DNA of 64,000 nucleotides from the NCBI RefSeq assembly GCF_041929845.1, contig NZ_JBHEEH010000009.1, positions 38,202-102,201 of the forward strand, in the 5' to 3' direction. A program made the position numbers and the translations under genes. Origin of the DNA: Paenochrobactrum pullorum (GTDB taxonomy: Bacteria; Pseudomonadota; Alphaproteobacteria; Rhizobiales; Rhizobiaceae). The notes under the pieces were generated by a model. It had not been told where the DNA came from. It saw only the letters and a program-made list of their open reading frames with translations, and ran no database searches. Shown piece by piece: positions 42,026 through 51,763 of the stretch. The stretch's first letter is position 1. Each line of letters starts with the position of its first letter.

Positions 42026-42391
42026 ATGAAAGCGAAAATCACAGCATCTGTAAGTGCAGCTTTGGTGTTCATTCCGCTTATGAGTTGCATTTCTTTTGCT
42101 GATCAACAGCGCGATCAGGTTTACAATACATCCCGAAATCAGTTGGGACTGATCAAATATTGTACTGAAAATGAGCATCTGCCAGCTGAAGCTGTGACCG
42201 CCTTTCAAAAAATGGTGGCCGTTCTTCCCGTTGCATCCGACAAAAGCTTGAGCGATAAATACGAAGCTGAAGGTGCTCAAGGCAATGGTTACGACGGGGC
42301 GCAGATAGTTTCAATCAAAGACATTGCAACGGCAATGGGCTCTGATAACGACACTTATTGTTCGCAATATAAATCCTTAATAAATCAGTGA
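42026..42391 (+). CDS. Small secreted protein, unknown function
   Basis: 121 residues with a Sec signal peptide (hydrophobic residues 7-22, probable cleavage after SFA near 25). The mature part has RNQLGLIKYC near residue 37 and TYCSQY near the end; these two cysteines could form a disulfide. A glycine/acid-rich centre (EAEGAQGNGYDGAQ) lies between. It resembles the short secreted alphaproteobacterial proteins with an RNQLGL..YC motif that are sometimes labelled pore-forming ESAT-6 family, a label I would treat with caution. Periplasmic location is likely. Confidence 0.7.
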   Translation: MKAKITASVSAALVFIPLMSCISFADQQRDQVYNTSRNQLGLIKYCTENEHLPAEAVTAFQKMVAVLPVASDKSLSDKYEAEGAQGNGYDGAQIVSIKDIATAMGSDNDTYCSQYKSLINQ

Positions 42392-42484
42392 TTTTTTAAA
42401 GTTTGTCACTGTTCGCTCAAGCTGGAATGCTCACCTGAAACCTTCAATCCTTGAAGAATACCAATATTTGAAGCTGGATTAAAA

Positions 42485-43165
42485 TTGGATATTTCCTTTC
42501 ATCAGGCATCGGTATGTTTTGCAAACAGGCAGGTGATTTCACCTTTGACCTTGCGCCTGACGGAAAGACGTATTGGTATTATCGGGCTTAATGGTTCAGG
42601 TAAAAGTACCTTTTCGCGTATGATCAATGGTTTGGTGCTGCCGAGCAGTGGCCAAGTGATAACAAATACATATGACACTAAACAGGATGTAACCAAAGTT
42701 CGAGAATGTGTCGGATATGTTTTCCAAAATCCCGCTAATCAGATCGTCTTGCCGTTGATTAAAGATGATATCGCGCTTGGTTTAAAGGCAAGGCGCATTA
42801 ATAAAAGCGAAATTGATCAGGCTGTTAGTCATATTCTGCAAAGAATTGGCATTGAACATTTGGCAGAACGGCGAGCACATGAATTATCAGGTGGTGAAGT
42901 CCAACTGGCTGCTTTGGCTTCAGTGCTGGTTACGCAACCCGATATTGTGATTTTGGATGAGCCGACCAATCAGCTTGATCTGAAAAATCGCAATATGGTT
43001 GAGCGCGCTATTGAAGATCTCCCGGAAGATGTCATCGTCGTTACGCATGATTTATCATTGCTTAAAGGATTTGAGCGTGTCCTCCTTTTTCATCAAGGAA
43101 AGATTGTTGCTGATGGATTGGCGGACACTGTGATTGCAACCTATCTGAAAATTGCCAATGACTAA
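42485..43165 (+). CDS. bioM: Biotin ECF transporter ATPase BioM
   Basis: 226 residues with a TTG start. Single ABC domain of the ECF/cobalt group: Walker A GLNGSGKS (residues 34-41), the CbiO-type Q-loop YVFQNPANQIVLP, signature LSGGEVQL (one residue off the usual), Walker B IVILDEPTNQLD and VTHDLS. Its stop overlaps the start of bioN, and bioY follows. Together they form BioMNY, the importer for biotin. No BioR palindrome was found in the 93 bases upstream. Confidence 0.92.
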   Translation: MDISFHQASVCFANRQVISPLTLRLTERRIGIIGLNGSGKSTFSRMINGLVLPSSGQVITNTYDTKQDVTKVRECVGYVFQNPANQIVLPLIKDDIALGLKARRINKSEIDQAVSHILQRIGIEHLAERRAHELSGGEVQLAALASVLVTQPDIVILDEPTNQLDLKNRNMVERAIEDLPEDVIVVTHDLSLLKGFERVLLFHQGKIVADGLADTVIATYLKIAND

Positions 43166-43805
43166 TTTTGCAGCTCAACGTTCGGTGCATGGGCATGGGC
43201 TTTTATATAAACTGCCCGCTTCATATAAGTTGCTGTTTTTATTTGTATTAAGCATCCTGCTTTTTGCCACGAATTCGCTTGTTGTCTTGTCAGTGACTGC
43301 AGGTATAATTTTTGTAACAGCCATTATAATGTGTCGTATTGCCTTCAAGCAATGGATACAAACTTGGGTGCTGTTGTTGACTATTGCGGTTGTTGTCCTT
43401 TGGACGGCTTATGCAGTGGGAACGCAAGCCGCTCTCATCGTTTTATTGCGGCTTACCACTTTAAGCTTGTTTGCAACGATAGTGACAGTGACTACCAGCA
43501 TTGGACAGTTTATTGATACAATCACCCGATTTGCGCGCCCTTTAGAGCGGACAGGGATGGTCAATGCCCGTGATATCGGTTTGGCGATTGGATTAGTCAT
43601 ACGTTTTGTGCCCGATGTGCAGGAAAGATATCGCGCTGTTGCCGAAGCCCATCGTGCGCGCGGTTTAAAATTGCGCCTTTCAACAATCATTGTACCTATG
43701 GTTATCGGTACGTTGCAGAGTGCAGAAGATATCGCCAATGCCATTGATGCCCGTAATATTCGGGGCAATAAAGAAAATATGCAAGGAACGGAACATGCAA
43801 ACTAA
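43158..43805 (+). CDS. bioN: Biotin ECF transporter transmembrane protein BioN
   Basis: 215 residues from the ATG overlapping the bioM end. A CbiQ/EcfT-type protein: N-terminal helices, then the cytosolic coupling helices with the ARxRG motifs, seen here as the late EAHRARGLKLRL and IDARNIRGN. It links BioM to the substrate-binding BioY. Overlaps bioY start. Confidence 0.92.
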   Translation: MTNFAAQRSVHGHGLLYKLPASYKLLFLFVLSILLFATNSLVVLSVTAGIIFVTAIIMCRIAFKQWIQTWVLLLTIAVVVLWTAYAVGTQAALIVLLRLTTLSLFATIVTVTTSIGQFIDTITRFARPLERTGMVNARDIGLAIGLVIRFVPDVQERYRAVAEAHRARGLKLRLSTIIVPMVIGTLQSAEDIANAIDARNIRGNKENMQGTEHAN

Positions 43806-44352
43806 ATCACTGGTCATGATTGCACTTTTCACAGCGATTATTGTGGTATTGGGCTTCATTCCGCCCATTATGCTGGCTTTTATTCCTGTGCCGATCCATG
43901 CACAAAGTTTAGGTGTTTTGCTCGCAGGTGTTGCTTTAGGCGCACGGGGTGGAACTTTATCCGTGCTTTTATTAATTGCGCTTGTGGCTATCGGACTGCC
44001 CGTCTTGTCAGGCGGGCGAGGTGGACTGGCTGTCTTTTTCAGTCCGACAGCCGGCTATCTAATCGGATTTTTACCAGCAGCATTTTTGACCGGCTGGATT
44101 GCTGGCAAAATTACTTTAACATCTAAAAGCAATTGGCAAATTTTTGCAGGATTGATGGCTGCTGCAACCGTTGGTGTGATAATTGACCATGTTTTTGGTG
44201 TGGCTTGGCTGATTGCTTATACGGGATTAAGTCCAAGAGATGCCGTGATCGGTGATCTTATTTTTGTACCAGGTGACCTGATCAAAGCCGCTATTGCTGC
44301 TTATATCGGTCAGTTTATTTTCCAAAATTTTGGCCGCCGTTTGATTAATTAA
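43795..44352 (+). CDS. bioY: Biotin-binding S component BioY
   Basis: 185 residues from the ATG at 43795, overlapping bioN. Six membrane helices and the BioY signatures PVPIHAQSLGVLLAG (about 31-45), GLPVLSGGRGG, GPTAGY-like SPTAGYLIGF, and the PGDLIKAAIAA end. It binds biotin in the membrane. Presence of the import system suggests that the organism relies on outside biotin, at least in part. Confidence 0.95.
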   Translation: MQTKSLVMIALFTAIIVVLGFIPPIMLAFIPVPIHAQSLGVLLAGVALGARGGTLSVLLLIALVAIGLPVLSGGRGGLAVFFSPTAGYLIGFLPAAFLTGWIAGKITLTSKSNWQIFAGLMAAATVGVIIDHVFGVAWLIAYTGLSPRDAVIGDLIFVPGDLIKAAIAAYIGQFIFQNFGRRLIN

Positions 44353-44587
44353 ATGTCCTTGGGTCGGATATGGAAAATTCAACTTTATTTCAGCTTTATC
44401 AAGGGTGGTGCTTGCTACTAAAATATAACTGATTATTGTTAAATTTTATGATCAGTTTCCAAATGATGATAACAAATCAAAATGCATAAAAGCTTGGCAA
44501 TCGGGTGCGATTTTTTGTGTTTTGCTTCATTAATGAGGGTGCTTACGGATCGTGGGTATTTTAATAAATCAAAGAAAGTCATTCCTT

Positions 44588-46042
44588 ATGTATCTTGGTC
44601 TTGATCTGGGAACTTCGGCGATTAAAGCTTTGCTTATCCGTGACGATCAGTCGGTAATTGCTTCTGCTACAGCTGAATTGTCTGTTTCACGTCCCGTCGC
44701 TGGCTGGGCGGAGCAGAATCCAAAGGATTGGTGTAGGGCGACCGAAATGGCGCTGGAATCCCTTAGAAAATCTCATGGCCGAGAATTGGCAATGGTACAG
44801 GGTATCGGTTTGTCGGGGCAAATGCATGGTGCAGTGCTGTTGGATGCTGATGACGACATATTGCGCCCGGCAATTTTGTGGAATGATACGAGAAGCCATG
44901 TTCAAGCCGCTAAATTGGATGCAGATCCGCAATTCCGCGACATTACCGGCAATATTGTTTTTCCAGGCTTTACCGCACCAAAATTGACTTGGGTGAAAGA
45001 GAACGAGCCCGAGATTTTTGCCAAAATCCGCAAAGTATTGCTGCCTAAAGATTATTTGCGTCTCTGGCTGACCGGTGAATATATATCCGATATGTCGGAT
45101 GCCTCCGGCACTGCATGGTTTAATACCGCGCAACGTCAATGGTCAAAAGAACTACTTGCAAGCACTGACATGGATATCACCCAAATGCCTTCATTGGTTG
45201 AGGGAACTGATCAGGCAGGGCGCTTGCGTGCGGATGTGGCAGCATCATTGGGCTTGCCTGCCGGCGTGATTGTTGCAGGGGGCGGCGGTGATAATGCTGT
45301 TTCTGCTTGTGGTGTTGGTACGGTTAATGCCAATGGCGCGTTTATTTCGCTCGGTACATCCGGCGTTTTATTTGCATCCAATGATCGATATCGTCCAAAT
45401 GCTGATAGTGCCGTTCATAGTTTTTGTCATGCACTGCCACATACTTGGCATCAGATGGGCGTCATTTTGTCGGCAGCAGATTCATTAAATTGGTTTGCTA
45501 AAATCAATGAGAAAAAAGCCGCTGAATTGACTGCTGAATTGGGCGAAGAGCTAAAAGCGCCAAATAGTGTCCGTTTTCTGCCTTATCTTTCGGGCGAACG
45601 CACACCGCATAATGATGCTTTGGTGCGCGGTAGTTTTGTCGGGCTTTCACATGATAATGGCCGTGCTGATCTCACACAAGCCATCCTTGAAGGCGTAGCT
45701 TTTGCTGTTCGCGATAGCTTTGAAGCTTTGCGGTCATCTGGTACAATTATTCAAACCGCCACTGCAATTGGCGGAGGTTCGCGCTCGCATTACTGGCTTG
45801 CATCCATTGCTACGGCTTTAGATATTCCGCTCGAAATACCCCAAGACGGCGATTATGGCGCTGCATTTGGAGCTGCACGTCTCGGCATGATTGCAGCCCA
45901 TAAGCTTGATCCGCTTGCTGTCTGTACGTCACCATTAATTGGACGAATTGTTGAACCGGTGGCCGGTCTGAGACATGCTTATGAAGATGCATATCAGCAT
46001 TATCGTGCCATATATCCGGCAATCAAACATCTTTCTGCCTGA
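44588..46042 (+). CDS. xylB: Xylulokinase
   Basis: 484 residues from the ATG at 44588, exactly the length of E. coli XylB; the GTG 36 bases upstream would add a non-conserved tail. FGGY kinase: MYLGLDLGTSAIKALLI at the N-terminus, GIGLSGQMHGAVLLD near 77, WNDTRSHVQA, catalytic GGGGDNAVSACGVG near 230, and FLPYLSGERTPHND, GGGSRSHYWL in the C-terminal half. It phosphorylates D-xylulose for the pentose phosphate path. No xylose isomerase or xylose transporter is nearby. A terminator follows. Confidence 0.93.
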   Translation: MYLGLDLGTSAIKALLIRDDQSVIASATAELSVSRPVAGWAEQNPKDWCRATEMALESLRKSHGRELAMVQGIGLSGQMHGAVLLDADDDILRPAILWNDTRSHVQAAKLDADPQFRDITGNIVFPGFTAPKLTWVKENEPEIFAKIRKVLLPKDYLRLWLTGEYISDMSDASGTAWFNTAQRQWSKELLASTDMDITQMPSLVEGTDQAGRLRADVAASLGLPAGVIVAGGGGDNAVSACGVGTVNANGAFISLGTSGVLFASNDRYRPNADSAVHSFCHALPHTWHQMGVILSAADSLNWFAKINEKKAAELTAELGEELKAPNSVRFLPYLSGERTPHNDALVRGSFVGLSHDNGRADLTQAILEGVAFAVRDSFEALRSSGTIIQTATAIGGGSRSHYWLASIATALDIPLEIPQDGDYGAAFGAARLGMIAAHKLDPLAVCTSPLIGRIVEPVAGLRHAYEDAYQHYRAIYPAIKHLSA

Positions 46043-46050
46043 GATTGAGC

Positions 46051-46088
46051 GCTAAAAGTCTGATTTTTTAAGAAATCAGACTTTTAGC
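46051..46088. terminator. Bidirectional terminator between xylB and the importer operon
   Basis: GCTAAAAGTCTGATTT and its complement form a perfect 16-base stem around TTTAAG. It lies between two convergent transcripts (xylB rightward, the ABC ATPase leftward, whose stop is at 46109). Confidence 0.92.
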
Positions 46089-46108
46089 TGTTTGAGCAAG
46101 GCTCTGCT

Positions 46109-47947
46109 TTAAGCTGCTCCGGCAGTTTTAGCCTCGTCGATGCGCACCATATGACCGGGGCTGACTTCCTGATAAATACGGGCAGGCGGTATGTAGCTTA
46201 ACGGACGGATCGGGCTGCGGATTTCATCATTACTGACCGGACGGCGCAAATGGCGGCGGGCTGGGTCAGGAACAGGCACTGCCGACATCAGCTTGCGGGT
46301 ATACGAATGTTGCGGATTGGAGAACACACTTTCACGCGGACCGATTTCAACAATTTCACCCAGATACATCACTGCCACACGGTGGCTGACGCGCTCGACA
46401 ACAGCCATATCATGGCTGATGAAAAGATAAGAAAGACCAAGTTTTTCTTGCAAATCAAGCAGCAGATTGACCACTTGCGCTTTGATGGAAACATCCAGAG
46501 CCGAAACAGATTCATCGGCAATAATTATGCTTGGATCAAGCGTTAGAGCACGCGCGATTGAAATACGCTGGCGCTGGCCGCCTGAAAATTCGTGCGGATA
46601 ACGGCGCAGCATATCGGCCGACAAACCCACCTGTTCCATCAAGTTGGCAGCTTTATCGCGAGCCTGCTGACGGGTACCAAGACCATGGGCGATGAAAGGT
46701 TCTGTGAGCGCAGATGCAATGGACATACGCGGATTGAGACTTGCAAAAGGATCCTGAAAGATCATCTGAACTTTACGACGCATGGCCGTCAGCTCATTCT
46801 TGTGCATGGTTCGTACATTTTTGCCGCCAAGCAAGACTTCACCTTCACGACTGTCGGTGAGGCGCATGATCGAGCGTCCGATAGTGGATTTTCCGCAACC
46901 GGATTCACCAACCAGTGCCAATGTTTCGCCCTTGAAAAGGTCAAAGGATACATTTTCAACCGCGTGAACAGCACCGGTTTTACGACCCAGCCAGCCGCCG
47001 GTGACATCAAAACGGGTCACAAGATTGCGCACTTGCAAAATCGGAGCGGTCATATCAACCGGCGCATCGAGTGATATTTCTTCACCCGCGATACCGGTTT
47101 CTTTGTCGACAATGCCAAAACGTTGCGGGTATGGATGTCCGGCCATTGAGCCCATACGCGGCACAGCTGCAAGAAGTGCACGGGTGTAGGGATTTTCCTG
47201 ATGATCGAAAATCCGGGCGGTGGAGCCACTTTCAACTGCATTGCCGCGGAACATGACAACGGTGCGGTCAGATACTTCAGCAACAACACCCATATCATGC
47301 GTAATAAAGAGCACGGCCATATGCTCTTCTTCCTGAAGCGTTTTAATCAAATCCAGAATTTGTCCCTGAATTGTTACATCCAGTGCGGTGGTCGGCTCAT
47401 CGGCAATCAGCAATTTCGGATTGGAAGCAAGCGCCATGGCAATCATCACGCGCTGGCGCATACCGCCGGAAAATTCATGCGGATAGGACGCAAGACGCTG
47501 TGCCGCATTGGGGATGCGTACTTTTTCAAGCAATCGGATAGTTTCGGAGCGCACATCTGCCGGTGACATTTCCCGATGTGCTGTCAGTGCTTCGCCGATC
47601 TGGCGACCAACGGTGAAAACCGGATTGAGCGAGGTCATCGGCTCCTGAAAGATCATTGCCATTTCAGTGCCGCGAAGTTTACGCATTTCACTTTCCTCAA
47701 GGCCGATTAGCTCGCGGCCATTGAGTTTGATCGAACCTGAAAGTCGTGTTCCTTTGCGGGATAATAGTCCCATAACGGAAAGTGAGGTGACACTTTTTCC
47801 GGAGCCGGATTCACCAACAACTGCAACTGTTTCGCCGGGAAAGACATCGAAAGAAATACCGTGCAAGACTTCTTTCCATTCGCCATCTACTAAGAAGGAC
47901 GTTTTAAGATCACGGATTGAAAGTACAGGTTTGGTATGGCTGGTCAT
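46109..47947 (-). CDS. Fused ABC ATPase of the glutathione/peptide importer (GsiA-like)
   Basis: 612 residues from the ATG at 47947, which has GAGAGAAAAG at good spacing; the longer frame overlaps the transferase gene. Two ABC domains: the first with GESGSGKS, QEPMTSLNP, FSGGMRQR and LLIADEPTTALD; the second with GESGCGKS, QDPFASLNPR, FSGGQRQR and IIADESVSALD. Length and layout match GsiA (about 620 residues) of the E. coli glutathione importer. Last gene of a leftward operon: binding protein, DppB, DppC, transferase, ATPase. Short-peptide import is the alternative. Confidence 0.92.
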   Translation of the reverse strand: MTSHTKPVLSIRDLKTSFLVDGEWKEVLHGISFDVFPGETVAVVGESGSGKSVTSLSVMGLLSRKGTRLSGSIKLNGRELIGLEESEMRKLRGTEMAMIFQEPMTSLNPVFTVGRQIGEALTAHREMSPADVRSETIRLLEKVRIPNAAQRLASYPHEFSGGMRQRVMIAMALASNPKLLIADEPTTALDVTIQGQILDLIKTLQEEEHMAVLFITHDMGVVAEVSDRTVVMFRGNAVESGSTARIFDHQENPYTRALLAAVPRMGSMAGHPYPQRFGIVDKETGIAGEEISLDAPVDMTAPILQVRNLVTRFDVTGGWLGRKTGAVHAVENVSFDLFKGETLALVGESGCGKSTIGRSIMRLTDSREGEVLLGGKNVRTMHKNELTAMRRKVQMIFQDPFASLNPRMSIASALTEPFIAHGLGTRQQARDKAANLMEQVGLSADMLRRYPHEFSGGQRQRISIARALTLDPSIIIADESVSALDVSIKAQVVNLLLDLQEKLGLSYLFISHDMAVVERVSHRVAVMYLGEIVEIGPRESVFSNPQHSYTRKLMSAVPVPDPARRHLRRPVSNDEIRSPIRPLSYIPPARIYQEVSPGHMVRIDEAKTAGAA

Positions 47948-48009
47948 TTTCTTTTCTCTCGTCTTACATGACAGGACGCTTGCGCGACTTTCAGGTAAAT
48001 TATTGCACA

Positions 48010-49758
48010 TTATTCGAGTACAATGGCTCCGCCATAAGTGCCGCGTCGCGTAATGGCTGCTTTCAATTTGTCATCGGGCGTGTAGAGCGCCGCACTGACG
48101 CGGCCAATACTGCCTGCAGGCACAACTTGAACTTTGTGGCCACGTTTTTTCAGTGCCTCAATCGTTGCTTCCGGAAGGTCTGCTTCGACAACCACACCAC
48201 CCGGTTCGCGCGAGCGTGGATAAAAACTTGAAGGCATATGGGTTGAGTGGAACATCGGCGCATCAAGCGCTGCTTTTAAATCCATATTGCCGTGAACATA
48301 ACGCAGGAAGAACAGTAATTGCCACTGATCCTGCTGATCACCGCCCGGAGTGCCGAAGCTCAAGCGGCGGCCATCTTCATGCCAGCCAAGGCTTGGTGAC
48401 AGCGTTGTGCGCGGACGACGACCGGGAACAAGCGATGTTGGGAGACCTTCTTCCAGCCAGAACATTTGTGCACGTGAGTTAAGGCAGAAGCCCAGACCCG
48501 GAATAGTCGGTGAGCTTTGCAACCAGCCGCCTGACGGCGTGGCTGAAACCATGTTGCCCCAGCGGTCGATCACATCCAGATGCACGGTATCGCCGCTTGG
48601 TGTGCGGCGCAAATGCGCCATTGTTGGCTCATAAACCGCTCCGGCCGGACGGCTCAATCTGTCAAACAGATCAAGCATACGCGCACGCTGTTCTTCAAAG
48701 CCTGTTGGTGTGCCCGGATTAAGGTCGTTGTCGGCTTTGTCACCAATTAAGGCACGACGTGCATCGACATAAGCAGGTTCCAGCATTTCTTTAATCGGAA
48801 CAGATGAACCTGCCGGATCACCATAATAGGTATCACGATCTGCGAAAGCCAATTTCTCGGCTTCCAGAACCAGATGGGCAAACTCATCACTAAGCGGATC
48901 AAGCGAGGATAAATCATAACCGGCTAGAAGCGACAGGGTTTGCAGTAAAACAGGGCCTTGTCCCCATGCGTCGGTTTTGGCAATTGTCCAGCCATTATAG
49001 GTAAAGGTGAGCGGCTCTTCATAGGAAGCGCTGTAACCGGCCATATCCTGTGCTGTTAACACGCCGTGATGGGTTGCGCCACTGGCATCCATCGCTTGCA
49101 TTTCGGCACAAAATTCACCAATGCGTTCTGCAATAAAGCCGCGGTAAAAAATATCACGTGCCGCATCAATGCGGGCTTCACGGGTATCGCCTTTTGCCTC
49201 TTCAATAACGCGCTGCCATGTTGCTGCGAGTTCCGGATTGCAAAAAAGGCTGCCCTTTGCGGGTGCTTCACCATCCGGCAACCAGAGGTGCGCCGAACCC
49301 TGCCAATATTTACGGAAGAAGTCTGCAAGACCTGCAATCGTATCAACAGCGCGATCAAGGATCGGATGACCTTCACCGGCAAGCTTGATCGCAGGCTTCA
49401 AGACATCGGCAAGCTCCATAGTGCCGTGGTCACGCAGCATCAGCATCCAGCCGTCAAATGCGCCGGGAATAACAGTTGCCAACAGGCCATCACCGGGAAT
49501 GAGTTCGAGCCCTTCTTTTTTGTAATGCTCGATAGTTGCACCAGCAGGAACAGGGGCTTGTGCACATAAAATTTGGGCTTTGCCGTCTTTCCACAAAATG
49601 GCAGGCAGATCACCACCGGGGCCGTTCAGATGCGGTTCAACCACTTGCAGGACAAAACCGGCTGTGACGGCAGCGTCAAAAGCATTACCACCGCGTTTAA
49701 GTATGTCAGCACCCGCTTGGGTTGCCAGATTATGGGTGGAGGCAATCGCGCCTTTCAT
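48010..49758 (-). CDS. Gamma-glutamyltransferase family protein without signal peptide
   Basis: 582 residues of the GGT Ntn-hydrolase family. The N-terminus reads ATQAGADILKRGGNAFDAAV, starting at once in the mature fold, with no export signal, so it should be cytosolic, unlike classic periplasmic Ggt. The autocleavage threonine is T391 in SGDTVHLDVIDRWGNMVSAT, the expected position between large and small subunits. GGWLQSSPTIPGLGFCLNSRAQMFWL and FGTPGGDQQDQWQ follow. It could open gamma-glutamyl bonds of imported glutathione or a related amide. E. coli has the analogous pairing of gsiABCD with another Ntn hydrolase (IaaA). Confidence 0.9.
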   Translation of the reverse strand: MKGAIASTHNLATQAGADILKRGGNAFDAAVTAGFVLQVVEPHLNGPGGDLPAILWKDGKAQILCAQAPVPAGATIEHYKKEGLELIPGDGLLATVIPGAFDGWMLMLRDHGTMELADVLKPAIKLAGEGHPILDRAVDTIAGLADFFRKYWQGSAHLWLPDGEAPAKGSLFCNPELAATWQRVIEEAKGDTREARIDAARDIFYRGFIAERIGEFCAEMQAMDASGATHHGVLTAQDMAGYSASYEEPLTFTYNGWTIAKTDAWGQGPVLLQTLSLLAGYDLSSLDPLSDEFAHLVLEAEKLAFADRDTYYGDPAGSSVPIKEMLEPAYVDARRALIGDKADNDLNPGTPTGFEEQRARMLDLFDRLSRPAGAVYEPTMAHLRRTPSGDTVHLDVIDRWGNMVSATPSGGWLQSSPTIPGLGFCLNSRAQMFWLEEGLPTSLVPGRRPRTTLSPSLGWHEDGRRLSFGTPGGDQQDQWQLLFFLRYVHGNMDLKAALDAPMFHSTHMPSSFYPRSREPGGVVVEADLPEATIEALKKRGHKVQVVPAGSIGRVSAALYTPDDKLKAAITRRGTYGGAIVLE

Positions 49759-49861
49759 CGTATTTCTCCTCTCGCATCATCTGATAACCTTTTTAAGGCT
49801 TGGATGCGGATTTATGTCATTTCCTGTGAACTGCGCTTGTTTTATGCAATTCAAACAAGCG

Positions 49862-49888
49862 CAGCTAAATAGCTGATAATTTTAGCTG
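49862..49888 (-). other. Hairpin at the end of the DppC-type gene
   Basis: CAGCTAAA and TTTAGCTG form an 8-base stem with an 11-base loop. The stop codon of the permease (49882-49884) is in one arm. It falls between the permease and transferase genes and may separate transporter from enzyme expression. Confidence 0.55.
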
Positions 49889-50757
49889 TTATCACGCGGA
49901 TCAAGTGCATCACGCAATCCGTCACCCAAAAGGTTGAAACCCATCACGACCAAGAAAATTGCCAGTCCTGGCCAAACGGCCATATAGGGGGCCTGTGTCA
50001 GAAAATTCTTGGCTGTTGCAAGCATTGAACCCCAGCTTGGAGCAGGCGCTTGCTGACCAAGACCAAGGAAAGACAATGATGCTTCCGCAATAATGGCTGA
50101 TGCAATGGTCAGTGTGGCTTGCACGAGGACAGGGGCGAAAATATTAGGCAAAATATAGCGTGCCATAATACGCAAATGGCTTAGACCAATGGCGCGGGCT
50201 GCATCAACATATTCTTCTGTTTTGACCGACATGGCTTGTCCGCGGGTGAGGCGAATGAAAACCGGCATGGCAGACACACCAATCGCAATCATTGCATTGG
50301 TGAGGCTTGGCCCCATAAAGGCTGCCAGTGCAATAGCCATGATGAGAAACGGCATTGCAAGCAATGCATCAGTTACACGCGCGATCACCTGATCTGTCCA
50401 GCCACCAAAATAGCCGGCCAGCATACCAAGCGGCAATCCAAGTGCCACCGCAATCATGACAGAGATGACACCGGCCTGAAGAGAAGCGCCTGCACCGTAA
50501 ATCATACGTGAAAATATATCACGTCCCAGTTCATCGGTACCAAGCCAATGAGCAGCAGATGGTGGCTGACGGATGGCAGTCCAGCTTGTCAATGTCGGAT
50601 CGGCAAGCGGAAACAACGGGCCGAGGATTGCAACCAAAATAAAGAACAGGACAACAATTCCACCGAGCACTGCACTGCGGTTGGATTTAAATTTTGCCCA
50701 GACGCGGCTTTTATTGCGCGGCTCAGGGGCTGCGGCAGTATTAACGGCAGTGGTCAC
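49882..50757 (-). CDS. Peptide ABC transporter permease, DppC type
   Basis: 291 residues. A cytoplasmic start (NKSRVWAKFKSNRSAVLGG) leads into the first helix. LGTDELGRDIFSRMIYG is the family motif near residue 73. The core helices are followed by EASLSFLGLGQQAPAPSWG near 220 and GFNLLGDGLRDALDPRDNS at the end. It overlaps the stop of the DppB-type gene by four bases (ATGA) and is the third gene of the leftward operon. Pairs with the 315-residue permease. Confidence 0.93.
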   Translation of the reverse strand: MTTAVNTAAAPEPRNKSRVWAKFKSNRSAVLGGIVVLFFILVAILGPLFPLADPTLTSWTAIRQPPSAAHWLGTDELGRDIFSRMIYGAGASLQAGVISVMIAVALGLPLGMLAGYFGGWTDQVIARVTDALLAMPFLIMAIALAAFMGPSLTNAMIAIGVSAMPVFIRLTRGQAMSVKTEEYVDAARAIGLSHLRIMARYILPNIFAPVLVQATLTIASAIIAEASLSFLGLGQQAPAPSWGSMLATAKNFLTQAPYMAVWPGLAIFLVVMGFNLLGDGLRDALDPRDNS

Positions 50758-51701
50758 AGGCTGGCCCTCATGCGCGGATTAAGAACAAAATAAAGTAGAT
50801 CGGCGAGAAGATTGATAAGAATAAACGATGTCGCCGTTACCAATACGACCCCTTGCACAACTGCGTAATCGCGATTGAAGACAGCATCTACGATCATCTT
50901 ACCAAAACCCGGAATAGTGAAAATCTGTTCGGTGAGAACAGCACCTGCCAGCAATTCACCAAACATGACCGCTGAAAGCGTAATGATTGGCAGCAATGCA
51001 TTGCGGAAAGCATGTTGCAGGATGACAATCCTTTCACGCAAACCTTTAGCGCGCGCTGTACGTACATAATCTTGTTGTAAAACACTTAACATTGCAGAGC
51101 GTGTATGACGCATCAATGAACCCGCAATTGCGGTGCCAAGCACAAAGGCTGGCATCAGCGTTGTTTGCAGACTGCGCCACGGATCATTGAATGGCGTTTC
51201 ATAACCGGAAGCAGGCAACCAGCCCAAATTAACGGAAACAAGCAAGATTAGCATGATGCCGAGCCAGAAATTAGGAACAGAAAGACCGGAAAGCGCAACG
51301 AAATTTGCCAGATAATCCCAGACGGTACCTTTTTTGACAGCTGAAATGACACCAGCCGGAATACCGCAAATGATTGCAAAAAACATTGCCATTACAGCAA
51401 GCTGGATTGTGACAGGAAGTTTTTGCGCAATCAGCTCTGTAACCGGCAGACCGGTGCGTAGGGATGTGCCGAGATCGCCTTGTAAAACATCTTTGAGCCA
51501 ATAAATATATTGCCAGATCAGCGGATCATTCATGCGGTATTTTTCGCGCAAGAATGCAATTGTCTCTGCGTCACGGCTTTCACCAGCCATCACGAGGATC
51601 GGGTCACCCGGCAAAAGCTTTTGCAGCATGAACACGAAAATTGAGATCAAAAAAAGCGTTGGTATTGCTACCAGAAGACGGTTGAGGAAATAGCGCAGCA
51701 T
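50754..51701 (-). CDS. Peptide ABC transporter permease, DppB type
   Basis: 315 residues. FLNRLLVAIPTLFLISIFVFMLQKLLPGDP is the N-terminal helix and motif, then the GDLGTSLRTG loop, TARAKGLRER...HAFRNALLP (coupling helix near 220), EQIFTIPGFGKM, and NPRMRASL at the end. All marks of a complete DppB/GsiC-type protein. It begins 62 bases after the binding protein gene and is coupled to the DppC-type gene. Confidence 0.93.
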   Translation of the reverse strand: MLRYFLNRLLVAIPTLFLISIFVFMLQKLLPGDPILVMAGESRDAETIAFLREKYRMNDPLIWQYIYWLKDVLQGDLGTSLRTGLPVTELIAQKLPVTIQLAVMAMFFAIICGIPAGVISAVKKGTVWDYLANFVALSGLSVPNFWLGIMLILLVSVNLGWLPASGYETPFNDPWRSLQTTLMPAFVLGTAIAGSLMRHTRSAMLSVLQQDYVRTARAKGLRERIVILQHAFRNALLPIITLSAVMFGELLAGAVLTEQIFTIPGFGKMIVDAVFNRDYAVVQGVVLVTATSFILINLLADLLYFVLNPRMRASL

Positions 51702-51763
51702 TGTGTTGCGTCTCCTTGGTTAAAGCTCTGCCCGATGTGTTTAGCATCGGGCAGAGTAGTCTA

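Noticed and set aside
42392..42484. BioR operator before bioMNY
   Set aside because: No TTAT-N2-ATAA type palindrome found in this gap; a short CAGTGA/TCACTG pairing near 42386-42411 is too weak to call.
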